Under the pieces are notes generated by a model that had not been told where the DNA came from, made no database searches, and saw only the letters and a list, made by a program, of their open reading frames with translations. From NCBI GenBank assembly GCA_029582165.1, contig CM055881.1, forward strand, positions 16,263,094 to 16,327,093: a stretch of DNA of 64,000 nucleotides, read 5' to 3'. The position numbers and the translations under genes were made by a program. This document shows, in pieces, positions 33,791 to 44,813 of this stretch. Source of the DNA: Portulaca oleracea. Its lineage: Eukaryota > Streptophyta > Magnoliopsida > Caryophyllales > Portulacaceae. How positions within the stretch are numbered: the stretch's first letter is position 1; every line of letters begins with the position of its first letter.

Positions 33791-33970
33791 CAAGTTACCG
33801 CTAAAAGGAACCGCTATCTTGCAAGCTGCCGCTAAAAGGTTGCTGACACCAACTTGCCGCTAAAAGGCACCGCCGTCCTCCAGCCGCCACTAAAAGGTCG
33901 CCGACATCTTCCAGGTTGCTGTTAAAAAAGCACAACATCGCCCACTTTCCAGGAGCACCGCCAGTCACAA
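33791..33970. repeat. CCGCTAAAAGG repeats in the Tat 3' region
   Basis: Five diverged copies of a unit built around GCCGCTAAAAGG, about 30-50 bp apart. Because a Tat polypurine tract follows at 34017, this is probably the repeat-prone 3' internal region of a third Tat element. Confidence 0.6.
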
Positions 33971-34016
33971 CTAATTAGCCCCTCAGGCTACATTGACCTT
34001 CGTCCTATTCGGACTT

Positions 34017-34396
34017 GATCAAAGTGGGGGCTCTCTGTAGACGTCAAATTTTGTACTGGTAAATCTCACCCGAGAGAATTGGGCCAACACAATGGGACAT
34101 CACCCAAGAAAAATAAGAATGCCACAGGGCCTTGCCCATTTTCAAACTAGGCCCAGCAACGAGCTCAGCCCAAGGAAAAAAGGAAGGTCACGCGACCTTC
34201 CTATTTCCTACAAGCTTCCAGGTGGGCCGAAACCAGCGCACCCAGCCCATGGAAATACGAAGGTCACGCGGCCTTCCTCATTTCCAAGGCCCGGGGAAGC
34301 GATTGCCACGTTGGCAATCCGTGTGCAGAAAAATCAACGGCCATGCAACATTGTTATTTAATTCAAAGTTTGGTGCCATCTTTTTCCCTCCATTCA
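34017..34396 (+). mobile_element. Third Tat element: polypurine tract and LTR head
   Basis: The tract 'gatcaaagtgggggctctc' is followed at 34036 by the LTR start TGTAGAC. About 360 bp of LTR remain. They include a 9-bp-arm dyad, AGGAAGGTC / GACCTTCCT (34181-34189 and 34194-34202), and a related one near 34257-34280. The LTR is cut at about 34397 by Athila internal sequence. Confidence 0.75.
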
Positions 34397-36979
34397 AACA
34401 CAATAGGTCGTGTGGCCAAACTTTTGGGGATCGATTTGTGGTGGGTGGTCCCGGGGATCGAGCAGAGGAGGGTGAGGATGAAGATGAAGAAAAGGAGGAA
34501 GAAGAGAATGAGGAGGAAGAAGAACAAGCACAAGGGGATGAAGCCGAGCTGAGTCAACAACGGGACACCGCTCTTGAGCGTATCAGCGAGCAACTCCAGG
34601 AGCTTCATGATGAGTTTCAGATCCAACGGGAGCTCATCCAAAACCGGCAACTATTGATCGAAAACTTACAAGGATTTCTTGAGATCCAACAAGAGACGCT
34701 GGCTGGCATCCAGTCGTAGCTCCAACCCCGTTCTCCGCCAGGAGGGTCCGCTTGAGGACCGTTTGTAAGCACCCCACCCCCACCCGACCTTTATCATTGA
34801 CTATTTACTTTATTTTGTGCAGTATAAGTGTGGGGGAGTGCTTCTTCGGGGTTTTGGAGTTGCGATGTCTGGTGGTTTTGGATTGTTGGTCTCTCGATTT
34901 CTTTTGGCATGAGCTCGCATATTTTGAGGATTGTTCGGTTAGGTTGCTCGGGTTTTTCCTTTTCTTGTGTGTTTGTCATGCATGATCGGGTTGTTGGATG
35001 GTTGTTTGATGGTCGTCATTTAGTTGTTTTTGTGGGTTGGACTGTTGTTTAAGCGTTTCTTGTTTGTATTTTGGGCATTGATGAATGTAACCGAATGTTT
35101 TTTGTGATAAATGCAATGATGTAGTTATTTCGGTTAGTGCGTATCGAGTTTCACCCTTATTTCCCGCCTCAATGAGTGAGATTCGGGGATAAGGTAAGTT
35201 ATTGGCAATGTATATATTGTTCATTTTTTTTTTTTTTGTTTTTCATCTTTTCAATTTCTTTTCATAATCTTTTAAGTTAGATTTTCCTTTCTTTTGCTTT
35301 TGGTCTCGCATGTGAATTCTATAGTTGTAAAGTCGTCTTTTACTCTAACATTGTTCCGACTCTCTTGAACGACGACTTCGGATCGCTATTTTCAACGCTT
35401 ATGAACAGCTTAAGGTAATATCTTTCCACCTTACTCTTTATATGTGAATTCTTATCATGATCCATCGCATGCTTGGTTTTCTTTTGGGTGGCGAACCCCT
35501 ATGAGTGTCTGTGTTGGGATATCTATTGCTGTTGGAGCCGTGTGGGCTCGGGTCGCCACCATTTCTACCTGCTAGTTGTTTTTTGTTTGTTTGTGTTTTG
35601 TAGGTTCTCTACCCTTTTCATGTGACTCCTTCCCACAATGAGGACATTGTGGAGTTTTAAGTGTGGGGGGGGGGGGGGAGATATTCTATTTTAAGAGTAG
35701 ATCACCTAGTCGTTTCGTTCTTTGTTTCCTAGTTTTACTAGTTTTTGCTTAAATTTTAAAATTTTTGTGTGAAAATGGAGAAAAAAGGGAGTGAAAACCT
35801 TTTCGTTTTTCTTTTCGTTTTGTTTTGCTTTGTTTCCTAGATCTCGTGTTCGAAGTTGAGAAGCCGTTCTTAAATTTCCTTCTAAAAGTAATCGGTTGGA
35901 GCATTTTCCACCCTAACTCGGGTTCTAGTCGAGAGTTATCCTAAATAGACTCCCTTCATTAAGTGTCTTGTGAGACTCCCGTTCCTTTCTCACTTTGTTG
36001 GGAACCCGAAGATTCTAAGGGCTTGTGTCTGAGTTTGTTTTTGTTTCTCGTTTAGCAAAAGCAAAAAGTGCAAAAGGAAAAGAAAAGAAAGAAAAAGAAA
36101 AAAGAAAGAAGAAAGCTTTCTTAACATATAATAACCTGAATAAGTGGAGCGTGTCGCTGAAGACATTAACCACCATACACTTAGCCAACCTACACTGCCC
36201 TGATTCGTGGTACAAGATCGATACCCTTAACCCTCCTCCTATATCGCTTTACGACGGAGAGGCGTATGGAAAAGACCGTGTTGGGAGGGTATACCCCTTA
36301 TATGGGTCGTCCAATTCCCAAAAGTAAGGCTAATACCGATTTTTTAAAAACCAAAAAGAAAGAAAAATGAGAAAAAGGAAGAAAGAAAAGAAAAATTTTG
36401 CTTCTAAAAAGAGCGGGGTGTCCCCTTGCATCACCTACGGCCCTCACAAAGCCAAGGGCGACCAAATGCGAGGAAGGGCAACACTCCTCTCGGTTGTTCG
36501 TTGTTTTCAAATTCGGACGCAAGTTTTTAAAGTCTTTTGGTTCCCGTTAAACCCTTGTTATTTTTTTTGCTGCGGGTTTCGCTTGTTACAAGGTGTAGGG
36601 AGTTAAATTACCTTCAAGATCGACCTTTTTCTGAGTTTGGTGTTTGTGAGATGCTCCTAATGGTTACTTTGGGAGGTTTAATCGCATTTTCTTAGTTTGG
36701 ATTGCGAGATCTTGTGAATCATAGCCCTTTGTCGTTCTTTTTTGTTTTCTTCGGTTTTGTTTTCACTTTCCCTCTCTCCTTTTTCTTTGGCTTTTGTGGG
36801 TACAACCGCTACAAACCCTCACGAGTCCATCTCGTCCAACCGGGCTGCCGGGGGGTTCAAAGGGCTTGGCGCATACGCTAAATGCACTCGTTTCTCTCCC
36901 ATGACAGAGTAGTTTGTGTTAGTTAGTTTTGTTTTGTTTCGTTTTGCTCGGAACGAGCAAAGGTTTAAGTGTGGGGGGG
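34397..36979 (+). mobile_element. 3' internal end of a truncated Athila copy
   Basis: The segment is homologous to 45829-49394 without the tandem duplication. It contains the env-like coiled-coil tail, a long untranslated region and the polypurine tract. It ends at LTR 36980-38688. Together with the next element it makes an internal-LTR-internal-LTR array. Confidence 0.85.
34464..34719 (+). pseudogene. Athila env-like ORF, acidic coiled-coil tail
   Basis: The frame reads a strongly acidic stretch of Glu/Asp residues and then an 'ISEQLQELHDEFQIQRELIQ' type coiled coil, ending at TAG 34717-34719. The same 84 residues are encoded without a change at 46888-47141. The upstream part of the ORF is missing, so this is a fragment. 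Function is unknown. In Athila elements the third ORF is called env-like by position only. Confidence 0.7.
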
Positions 36980-38688
36980 TGTTTAGACCCGATTTCGTAT
37001 CTAAATTCCGCCTAAATCCTTAGGCTTTTGACTTGTTTCGTAGTTGCTTTAATAACTTTTAATGCGTTTTAGTTACTTTTGTAGTTTCCGAAGGGTTTCA
37101 CTCAAAACGATTCTAAATGAGCCAATTTTGCACCTATCTTGGGAATCCCGAGATTCCCTAAGATTCCACGAGCCCTGGATGTGTCAAAGAAAGCGGATTA
37201 GAAGGGCCGATCATGTAGAAAGACAGCGGAAGCGGAAGCAATGGTTGAAGAGCCTCCTGAAGAAAACTGTGGCCGAGAGACACCGTGGCCACGGTCACCT
37301 TGACCATAGCCACGGTGTGATTAAGCCATGTCCTAAGGAAGAAGCCTTGCAACCGAGATAGACCGTGGTCACGGTCACTCTGACCGTAGCCACGGTGGGA
37401 TCCTACCCTGCCCAAGGAAGAAGCTGGCCGAACTAGACCGTGGCCACGGTCACTCTGACCGTAGCCACGGCGGTGCGAAGGAGTGAAAAGTTGTCAGCCC
37501 TAATCGCCAGTGACCGCGACCACGGCTTGTGGACTGCACCAGCGGCGCGGCGAAGAGGAGAAATCGCCTGCCTTACGCAGGACCGTGGCCACGGTCACCC
37601 TGACCGTGCCCACGGTCCCCTGCGGGCCAGTTTTGTCTGTTGTGTAAAATGATGAGTTTTGAGTAACAACCTTGATTACTATTTAATGTATTTAGGTCAT
37701 TTTAGATAGAAGCAGGAGGAGACAACAATTTTTATCTATCTTTTATGATACTTTAGCACTCTTTATCACATTTTTTAAGTCTTAGATTAGGGAGATTAAG
37801 GAAGATCTTTGCTGGGATTATTGGTTCTTGTATTGAATTCTCTTGATTATTATTGGAAGTTTGAAGATTATTCTCAACTTTGGAGCATTGGATCTTTATT
37901 ATTCTGAAGTTTTCTCCCTTGTCATCACAATCCATGAGCATTTCTTAATCCCTCTCTCTAATTTATTGCTTATTTATTAATCTCTGTTTTTGATATTGTT
38001 GTTGTTGTTGAGTGTTTATTGTCATCTTGTTTACTCGATTAAGCATGAATGAAGTTGTTAATGTTATTATCATGATAGTTAGGATGTTTAGTGGCTAGAA
38101 CTTTAATGGGTTAGGGAGATATTAAGGGTGTGAATGGGTAGTTAGGTTTGGGTTAGCAATATTAGTGAGTAACTAGTTAGGAAATCAATTTCCCAATCCT
38201 ATCCTTTCCTCGAATGGGATGTAATTGGGTGCGAAAGCATCCCCAATTCATCCAACGCTTGTTGGACGGTAGGAATTAGGATAGTTAGTATTCTAGTTCG
38301 CGAAAGCGAATAGAAACTAACTAGGAAATTCCGTTCTATTAACTTTCCTGGGTCTGTCAATGGATTTTGTGGAAGTTAATCCGGACTATCCTTGAAAGAG
38401 GAAGCCCGGTGGGTATTTTCTAACGGAATTACCATTTGATTTCCCTTTCTCGTTACTCTCTTGTTGCGAAACCCATTTCCTCATTCCCATTTGCATCCCG
38501 AAAGTCTCCCGACACCCATTGTTTCACCTTTTTGACTGAACATAGTGTGTTTGTGCTGTTTTTACCCTAAATTCTATCATCCTTTCATGATCGTAAACCA
38601 TACCTAGAGTCAACTAGCTGCAGCTAAGGCCCCTAGCTCCCTGTGGAAGAACGATAAAACCGTGGTCTTACAAACCACTCGACTAACA
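36980..38688 (+). mobile_element. 5' LTR of the Athila element (shared LTR)
   Basis: The 1709-bp LTR runs from TGTTTAGACC to CTAACA. The polypurine tract of the upstream copy ends at 36979 and the primer site of the downstream copy starts at 38692, so two elements share this LTR. A field of GC-rich palindromes (ACCGTGGCCACGGT and variants) lies at 37280-37620. It is about 97% similar by eye to 49395-51109. Confidence 0.92.
37282..37620. repeat. Palindrome field ACCGTGGCCACGGT in the Athila LTR
   Basis: The 14-bp perfect palindrome at 37282-37295 is followed by at least six related dyads at irregular spacing of 30-75 bp. The counterpart field is 49697-50040, and degenerate copies lie at 43892-44163 between pol and the env-like ORF. 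Confidence 0.9.
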
Positions 38689-38691
38689 AAA

Positions 38692-38708
38692 TGGCGCCGT
38701 TGCCGGGG
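38692..38708 (+). other. Primer-binding site, tRNA-Asp type
   Basis: TGGCGCCGTTGCCGGGG lies 3 bp inside the LTR end and is the usual Athila primer site. Confidence 0.9.
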
Positions 38709-38825
38709 AGCAAGCACACCTAGCTTAACTCTTTGTCTTTAGGTTGTTTAAGATCATTTCACTGCTAGAGATTTTGTTATCCTTGGTTACTGGAAATTTG
38801 ATTCTTCTGTTTGTTCCTTTTGTGC

Positions 38826-39743
38826 ATGCGGACTCGCTCTCGACGAGTCCAAACTCCTGTAACTCCACCGAACCCGAATCCGGAGAGTATTATTCGACAA
38901 GCTAACGCCGGTTCGAGACGAGCTAGACAACAAAGGGAGCGAGGGACGATCGAAATTCCAATGGCTGACGGAGAGCAAATTCCACCCCGTACCTTAGCAT
39001 CATATTCCTTACCATCGTCGGGTACAGGAGGCAATCCCATCACATTACCAGAATTACCACCGAATGCATCGTTCGAGTTCAAGCCATATTTATTGGAAAT
39101 ATTTGAGAACACCCCGTACCATGGAGGAGAGCATGAAAATCCTATTGACCACATCAACATATTCGAGCAACGCATCGGCTTCGTACAAATGAATGGAGTT
39201 TCCGCCGAATACATGAAGCTGAAGTTTTTCCCTCTTACCTTGAAGGGGAAAGCATTATTATGGCTCAACACGTGTCCGCCCGGAACTTATTCAACATGGG
39301 ATGCCCTTAGCCACGACTTTCTTCAAAGGTTTTTCCCCAATGATGAGACGTGTCGGTTGAGGCAAGCCATCATGAGCTTCAAGCAAGAGCCCGATGAGTC
39401 GTTATATGAAGCATGGGGGAGATTCAAAGGTCTCCAACGGAGGTGTTCACATCATAATCTTGAGGATTGGTTATTATTGCATCACTTCTATTCCGGATTG
39501 AGTAGCTCTTTGCGAGAATCCATCGATCATGCCTCGGGGGGCATGTTCCTCAAGAAGACGGCGGAGGAAGCAAATGTATTTCTTCACGAGCTATCTCAAA
39601 ACTCTCCTCATTGGGGAGGCGGTCGTAGTCCAAGAGATGGTCCTCCTCTAGAAAGCAACCCTACCATTAAATTTCTCATGAATGTCGTTCTTGAGATGCA
39701 AAAAAGGCAGCTTTGGAGGAAACCACAAGGCAAAAAGAGATGA
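38826..39743 (+). pseudogene. Athila gag
   Basis: A 305-codon frame starting at ATG 38826 (an upstream ATG at 38811 is in frame but lies in the leader) ends at TGA 39741-39743. The capsid domain is recognised by 'HGGEHENPIDHINIFEQRIG' type sequence near 39120-39180, 'KGKALLWLNTCPPGTYSTWD' near 39243-39302 and 'EPDESLYEAWGRFKGLQRRC' near 39387-39446. The frame ends early. No zinc knuckle is visible, so the nucleocapsid part is missing or frameshifted. Confidence 0.9.
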
Positions 39744-39930
39744 TCCCTTTTCCCGATCGTTTAGCAAAACCAAAATCTGATGCAAAGTTTCAAAATTCAT
39801 TGAGATGCTCAAAAAGCTTCAAGTGAACATTCCATTTCTTGATGCCATCTCTGAAGTTCCGTCCTTCAAGAAGCATTTGAAGGAGCTTCTAACGAGCTAG
39901 AGAAGAATTCAAGAGAAATCTACGATCTAT

Positions 39931-41004
39931 TTGACGACGGATTGTAGTGCAATTATCGATAACAAATCACCGGAGAAATTAGCCGACCCCGGAAGTTTTT
40001 CTATTCCATGCACCATTGTTGATATGCGGATTGGTCATGCCCTTTGTGATCTAGGAGCAAGTGTAAGCGCCATACCTCATTCGATTTGCAAGAAGTTAAA
40101 TCTCGACGATCTTGCTCCTACAACAATTAATCTTCAATCGCCGACTGCTGCGTTAAGACCGTTGGGAATATTGGAAGACATCCCGGTCCAAGTGGGGCGA
40201 TTTTTAATTCCTTGTGATTTTGTAATTTTGGAGATAGAGGAAGATAACAACATCCCTATTATTTTGGGAAGGCCATTCCTTGCTACGGCGGGAGCCATTA
40301 TCGATGTGAAGAATGGAAGTATGTCGTTGAATGTCGGGAATGAAAGCATAATTTTTCAACTTGAGGGGTCATTGAAGGGTCCTTTGTATGGGGATTCATG
40401 CTATGCCATTGATATGATTGAGTTCCTTGTTGATGAGTATATTGAGGACTCCCATCTTCTTGAATCTATTTGCGATGATCCCTTGGGAGCTTGCTTATTA
40501 GAGTCTTTCCAATTTGAGACCGACGGCACCGATATTACTTTCTTCACCAACCTTCTTGACTCTTCACCCATGCATAAGGAGATTATTATTGATGAGCCTT
40601 ATATGGAGTGTGTGGAGATTCAAGATGCGATCTTTAAAGGTATGTCTTCTTCTCCTCAAATTCAATCTTCTACTCCTTTAGAGCTTAAAGCCTTACCCCC
40701 TTCCCTCCAATATGCTTTCTTGGATGATGAGAAATCTTATCCTGTCATTGTGAATGTGAATTTGAATGATTTTGAATTGTCTAAGTTGCTTGATTTGCTT
40801 ACGAAACATAGGGGTGCATTGGGTTATAGGATAGAAGACCTGAAAGGTTTATCCCCTTCCATATGCATGCATTCGATTGATTTGTTAGAAGATGCCAAGC
40901 CTACCAGGCAACCCCAACGTCGCTTAAATCCCAACATGCAAGAAGTGGTTAAAAAGGAGGTAGTAAAGTTGCTAGCTGCTGGGATCATCTTCGCGAATGG
41001 GTAA
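39931..41004 (+). pseudogene. Athila protease and start of RT
   Basis: The 357-codon frame opens with 'LADPGSFSIPCTIVD' and the protease active-site loop 'ALCDLGASVSAIP' (D-L-G, the Athila form of D-T-G, near 40036-40075). 'IPIILGRPFLATAGAI' follows near 40252-40300. An acidic linker of about 150 residues leads into the first RT motif (about 40880-40990). The frame is then lost at a TAA near 41002. Confidence 0.85.
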
Positions 41005-42016
41005 GCCCGGTTCAGTGTGTGCCCAAGAAGGGTGGATTGACTGTAATTGAAAATGACAAGAAAGAACTAGTTAGTACCCAGACCGTCATCGGTTGGCGGA
41101 TGTGTATCGATTACCGCCAAAAAATAAAGTAACAAAGAAGGACCATTTCCCCCTTCCCTTTATTGACTAGATGTTAGAATTGTTGGCGGGTCATTCGCAT
41201 TTTTGCTTTTTGGATGGGTATTCGGGTTTCTTTCAAATTTCAATCCACCCCTCACATCAAGAAAAAACCACCTTCACTTGCCCATATGGGACATTTGCTT
41301 ATCGTCGCATGCCATTTGGTTTATGTAATGCCCCTGGGACTTTTCAACGTTGTATGATGGCTATTTTTAGTGATTTTATTGAAAAATGCATGGAAGTCTT
41401 TATGGATGATTTTTCTGTGTACGGAAATTCTTTCGATGACTGTTTGCTAAATTTGGAGAAAGTGTTAACTCGTTGTGAGGAAGTGGATCTAGTTCTGAAT
41501 TGGGAGAAATGCCACTTTATGGTGGAACAAGGTATCGTTTTGGTTCATTTAATTTCTTCTAAGGGCATCAAAGTGGATAAGGCCAAAGTTGAGGTTATAG
41601 AGCGCCTACCACCCCCAGTTTCCGTTAACGGGGTGCGTAGTTTCCTTGGCCATGTCGGCTTTTATCGCCGGTTCGTCAAAGATTTTTCAAAAATTGCTCG
41701 ACCTCTAACTGACCTCTTGTGCAAAGATGCCCCTTTCATTTTCACTGATGAGTGCCTTGAGTCGTTTTATAGGTCAAGCGGCTTTGATTTACGCTCCGTA
41801 GTTCAACCTCGGATTGACGCTACCTTTGAGATTATGGCCGACGCGAGCGACTTCGCCAGAGGAGCGTGTTTGACCCAAACAGAGACAAGAAGCCAAGGGT
41901 CATCTATTACGCAAGCCATACGCGCTGATAGCGCCAAAGGAACTACACTACCACGAAAAGGAGCTTTTGGCGATCGTTTTGCGCCAACAAATTCCGCAAT
42001 ACCTCATGTTCTCTAA
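41005..42016 (+). pseudogene. Athila reverse transcriptase (frameshifted)
   Basis: At 41005-41170 the 'VPKKGG' and 'GWRMCIDYR' motifs can be read only with frame changes and a deletion of a few bases near 41130. From 41171 the frame is open. It shows 'FLDGYSGFFQISIHPSHQEK' (41210-41269), 'MPFGLCNAPGTFQRCM' (41310-41355), and the catalytic FMDDFSVYG (about 41400-41425). The thumb part 'GVRSFLGHVGFYRRFVKDFS' lies near 41630-41690. A further frameshift falls at the RNase H start ('MADASD', about 41835). Confidence 0.85.
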
Positions 42017-42404
42017 GGTGGTAGTCTACACGGATCATGCCGCTATCAAATACCTGATGGGAAAGAAGGAGACAAAACCGAGACTTATACGGTGGGTCTT
42101 GCTTATGCAAGAATTTGATTTGGAAATTCGCGATAAGGCGGGCACAAAGAATGTCGTAGCCGATCACCTTTCGAGGATTCTTGTCAACTCGGAAGACACC
42201 CAACCGATTGTAGACGCTTTCCCGGACGAGCAACTCTTGGCTATCAACTCGTATCCTTGGTATGCGGATATGGTGAACTATTTGGCAAGCGAAGTGATCC
42301 CTCAACACTTGAACCATCATCAAAGGAAGAAATTCCTCCACGACATGAAGCATTACTTTTGGGATGATCCTTTCCTCTTCCTTCTTGGAAATGATGAGAT
42401 GTAG
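41830..42404 (+). pseudogene. Athila RNase H
   Basis: 'IMADASDFARGA' (first aspartate) is in the RT frame. The later part '[13 protein letters not shown]' (aspartate in TDH; about 42018-42056) and '[11 protein letters not shown]' (aspartate; about 42150-42180) read in another frame from 41967. Two frame changes lie at 41890-41965. The three visible acidic residues suggest recent decay. Confidence 0.8.
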
Positions 42405-43544
42405 CGGCGATGTATTCCCGAGAGTGAAGTGCAATCTATTTTGACCCATTGTCATGAATTTCCGGTGGGAGGTCACGGTGGCCTCCAAAAGACGGCGGCA
42501 AGGGTTTTGCAAACCTGCTATTGGTGGCCGACTCTTTTTCGTGACGCCCATGTGCATGTCAAGCAATGTGACAAGTGTCAAAGGTCCGGTAACATCTCCC
42601 GGAAGAATGAAGCGTCGTTGAACTATATTCTCGAGGTGGAAACTTTCGATGTATGGGGATTGGACTTCATGGGTCCTTTCCCGTCGTCAAGGGGTTTCCA
42701 ACGCATCCTGGTGGCGGTAGACTATGTCACAAAGTGGGTCGAGGCCATACCATGTGTAAGATGTGATGGGAAATCCGTTTCGAAATTCTTGAAAAAGACC
42801 CTATTCCCAAGATTTGGCATTCCACGGGTCATCATTAGTGACAACGGTTCCCATTTCATCGAAAAGAGATTCGAGTCTCTCTTGGAGAAGTACGGCATCA
42901 AGCATAAGAAGAGACTTCCTTACCATCCACAAACACAAGGTCAAGTGGAAATCTCCAACCGTGCCATCAAGGAGATCTTAGAGAAGACTGTTAACTCTTT
43001 AAGGAAAGATTGGGCAGAAAAATTGGATGAAGTTTTGTGGGCATACCGCACCGCTTTCAAGACACCGATTGGCACTGCTCCTTACCGTCTTGTCTACGGG
43101 AAGGCATGTCACTTCCCCGTAGAACTTGAGCACAAAACCATGTGGGCAATCAAGAAGTTGAACTTCGATCTCAAGGCGGCTGGAGGTAGTCGGTTATTTC
43201 AATTAGAAGAACTTGAGGAGTTGAGGCGTCATGCATATGAGAACAACAAGATCTACAAGGAGAGAACGAAGGCATGGCATGACAAGAGGTTGAACCGACG
43301 TGAGTTTGTGGTAGGTGATAGGGTCCTCATTTTCAATTCAAGGCTGAAGTTGTTCTCTGGGAAATTGAGATCACGGTGGTCCGAACCATTCGAAATAGTG
43401 AGAATTCTTTCCGCCAGAGTAGTTGAGTTGAAAGATGCCCAAGGGAAGTGTTTCAAAGCAAACTCATCGAAACTCAAACCATACATCATGGGCGAGGAAT
43501 ATGTCGGGACAGTTGTGACATACCTCGCGGATTTTGGAAATTGA
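42405..43544 (+). pseudogene. Athila integrase
   Basis: A TAG at 42402 separates it from RNase H; from 42405 the frame stays open to 43544. Zinc module HHCC: '[12 protein letters not shown]' (42447-42482) and 'CDKCQRSG' (42568-42592). Catalytic core: D in 'WGLDFMGPF' (42655-42681), D in 'ISDNGSHF' (42835-42858) and E in 'GQVEISNR' (42940-42962), spaced as in D,D-35-E. The C-terminal domain has '[13 protein letters not shown]', GPF/Y-like, near 43367-43405. The core looks intact. Confidence 0.9.
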
Positions 43545-44813
43545 AAAGCAGTGGAAAAGGTCGAGCTAGGACCTACAAAACAAGCACCCGGGAGAGGTAT
43601 GAACTACTTCCCCTCTTTTAGTGTTTTCTTTCAAATTTTAGTTCTTTCATTTTTATTTCCTTTATTTTAGTGCCTTTCTTCTTCCTTTGTTTTATCTTAT
43701 TCTAAAAAAAAATCGTGAGTGGTTCTATGAGAGCAAGGGCTTTGAAAGTGTTTTTGAGCAATTGGAGAGAGTCCTTGAATGGAAATTGAGCGAGAAAGAA
43801 AAACGGAGTGGATGACAAGAGGGTAGATTTTAGGACTTAACAATTTTTCTCCAAGTTTTTGAGCCTTGTAGATGCTGAAGATTAACCGAAAGGTACCGTG
43901 CCCACGGTGGGAGTCACCGCAGCCACGACCAGCATACTCAAAGTTGCTCCCGGTTTAGCCAAGCCGAAGATCACCGTGACCACGGTCGAAGTCACCGCAG
44001 CCACGGTCTCATCGCAGCATGACTCTTGGAAATTTTGGTCCCGACCATGACCGTGACCACGGTGAAGTTTACCGCAGCCACCGTCTCCGCCCTGCTTTTT
44101 CCCTTCTTTTTCCCTCACCCGAATCACACCGTGCCCAGGTCCAATTTACCGTGGCCACGGTCTGTCGAAAACCTGCGATATGTCGAGGGTTCCATATCAT
44201 TTCCCCGTCATTTCTCTCTCACTTTCTTCCTCACTCTCACTTTGAAAACCCTCCCCAAACCCTAAAACTCGAATTCTCTTCCAAAATTTGCCAAATCTCT
44301 CACCAATTACTCCATTTCTCCCACCTTTCTCCTGCAAATCGAACCCTAGCTATTGTGTTCGTCATTTCCGGCTCAATTAAAGCAAGGTTCTGGGCCTTTT
44401 TGTTCCTTGTGGGGCTCGAATCTCTCAAAGGAAGCTCTCAAAGTCTTCAACTCAGGTATTCCTTGATTATGGATGCTTAAATTTTTGATTCCCTTGCATT
44501 TTTGGGTCGAAATTCGACGCCAATTTCATGCATTTTTGGGTTAATTGTGCGTTTTGGATAGAAATTGATTGTTGGGAGTGTTATTGGTGAACTCTTGGTT
44601 GAATTTTATGTGAATTGCTTGTGGGTTTGGTTGGATGAATTGATTGAGTTTGGTGTTTGAATTTTTGGTGGATATTTTCGTGTTGGGAGTGTTATTGGTG
44701 AACTTTTGGATTGAATTTTGTGGTTGATTGTGAATTCGTGCTGCTCGGGATTGTTGGGTATTGGTTGTGCTGTGTTTTGGTGTGTGGTAGTTGCTTGTGT
44801 TGTAGTAACTCCG
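43545..44813 (+). other. Spacer between pol and the env-like ORF, with palindromic motifs
   Basis: No credible ORF. Between 43892 and 44163 it carries at least six CCGTG(A/G)CCACGG type dyads, the same family as in the LTR. A pyrimidine-rich block (44200-44350) follows. It may contain the splice acceptor for an env-like messenger, as suggested for Athila elements. Confidence 0.65.

Noticed and set aside
36025..36327. Lys/Glu-rich frame of 100 codons after the polypurine-like tract
   Set aside because: It is a purine-rich low-complexity tract (AAAGAAAAGAAAG...) in the Athila 3' untranslated region, not a gene; the counterpart at 48474-48530 is not in a common frame.
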